Shown in pieces: positions 63,824-64,000 of a DNA stretch of 64,000 nucleotides. The stretch is from assembly GCF_963677005.1 (NCBI RefSeq), contig NZ_OY781616.1, positions 2,365,001-2,429,000 on the forward strand, given 5' to 3'. Origin of the DNA: Maridesulfovibrio sp. (lineage in GTDB: Bacteria; Desulfobacterota; Desulfovibrionia; Desulfovibrionales; Desulfovibrionaceae). How positions within the stretch are numbered: position 1 is the first letter of the stretch; each line of letters starts with the position of its first letter. The position numbers and the translations under genes are program-made. The notes below the pieces were generated by a model. It was not told the origin of the DNA. It saw only the letters and a list, made by a program, of their open reading frames with translations, and ran no database searches.

Positions 63824-63904
63824 TTTGATGCGCTTCGCGCCTTTAACAATTTGATTTCGCCTCTGGCAGCCAAAGGGGATAATCCCCTTTGGAATCCCTA
63901 ATCG
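63824..63904 (-). repeat. Dispersed intergenic palindromic repeat, copy E (short)
   Basis: Read on the minus strand this is GGATTCCAAAGGGGATTA, TCCCCTTTGGCTGCCAGAGGCG, and GCGCGAAGCGCATCAAA, in pieces. It matches the right end of copies A, C and D but lacks the core seen there. It lies 51 bp upstream of the hyuB start. The remaining bases to 64000 hold nothing I can support. Confidence 0.7.
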
Positions 63905-64000
63905 TATAACAGATTAATTACTCGGCATGCTGTTCATGATTTCTGCGGAGGTGATGCCGTTACAATTCCCATTTATACAGTCCTGTCCTGTTCAATGTCG

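Noticed and set aside
63961..64000. Possible 3' end of a minus-strand gene (such as hyuA) at the right edge
   Set aside because: One minus frame reads DIEQDRTV then stop at 63973-63975, but nine codons are too few to support a gene.
1..64000. tRNA, rRNA, CRISPR, prophage or insertion sequence
   Set aside because: I saw no cloverleaf with T-loop, no repeat-spacer array, and no transposase or integrase in any frame. A tRNAscan or CRISPR search was not possible.

Overview
The window looks like a chromosomal segment from a sulfate-reducing bacterium of the Desulfovibrionales, probably a marine Desulfovibrio/Maridesulfovibrio type. The strongest pointer is a complete tmcABCD operon (type II tetraheme cytochrome c3, HdrD-like iron-sulfur protein, b-type membrane subunit, WD40-like repeat protein), a complex known from these organisms. 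An ADP-forming acyl-CoA synthetase paired with a DRTGG-domain protein, many two-component systems and many universal stress proteins (USPs) fit the same group. Gene density is high, and I saw no tRNA, rRNA, insertion sequence, prophage or CRISPR array. The genus is inference.

Layout, left to right: a FecCD-type ABC importer (1-2491, minus, cut by the window edge); tmcABCD (2979-6665, minus); DRTGG protein plus acyl-CoA synthetase (7083-10293, minus); a degenerate HD-GYP protein; an amino-acid binding protein; mobA-moeA for molybdenum cofactor; PIN-PhoH protein behind a hairpin-rich leader; an amino-acid antiporter and glutamate decarboxylase that together look like a Gad acid-resistance module; a complete nikABCDE nickel importer. 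Positions 25575-32581 hold a long minus-strand operon of three USPs, a receiver protein, a phosphoenolpyruvate-synthase-like protein, a TIGR02186-like membrane protein and a TauE/SafE permease. Immediately upstream of it lie a histidine kinase and a sigma54-type response regulator. Then follow a DEAD-box helicase with an RRM protein, leucyl aminopeptidase, a branched-chain amino-acid type binding protein, a STAS protein, an iron-sulfur protein, Tex, two exported proteins, a frameshifted TPR gene, TypA/BipA and ThyX. From 50764 there is a 975-bp AT-rich gap with DnaA-box-like palindromes, a diverged dnaA and a second DnaA-like gene that lacks the ATPase domain. The right end has a PAS histidine kinase, asparaginase, a MocR-type regulator divergent from azlCD, an NCS2 permease fused to a GHKL-like domain, a small membrane protein and a hydantoinase B subunit.

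The most interesting items are: the DnaA domain I + domain IV protein beside dnaA and a possible origin; the permease-GHKL fusion; the sigma54 two-component system next to the USP/PEP-synthase-like operon, with three copies of a GTTTCAAAATGAAAC-like palindrome between them; a family of about five intergenic palindromic repeats, one with an inverted core; and a TPR gene whose two halves join only through a -1 shift at a run of seven A.

All functions are read from motifs and remembered families. No database search was run, and coordinates of some starts were moved from the longest open frame to the codon with the best Shine-Dalgarno sequence.
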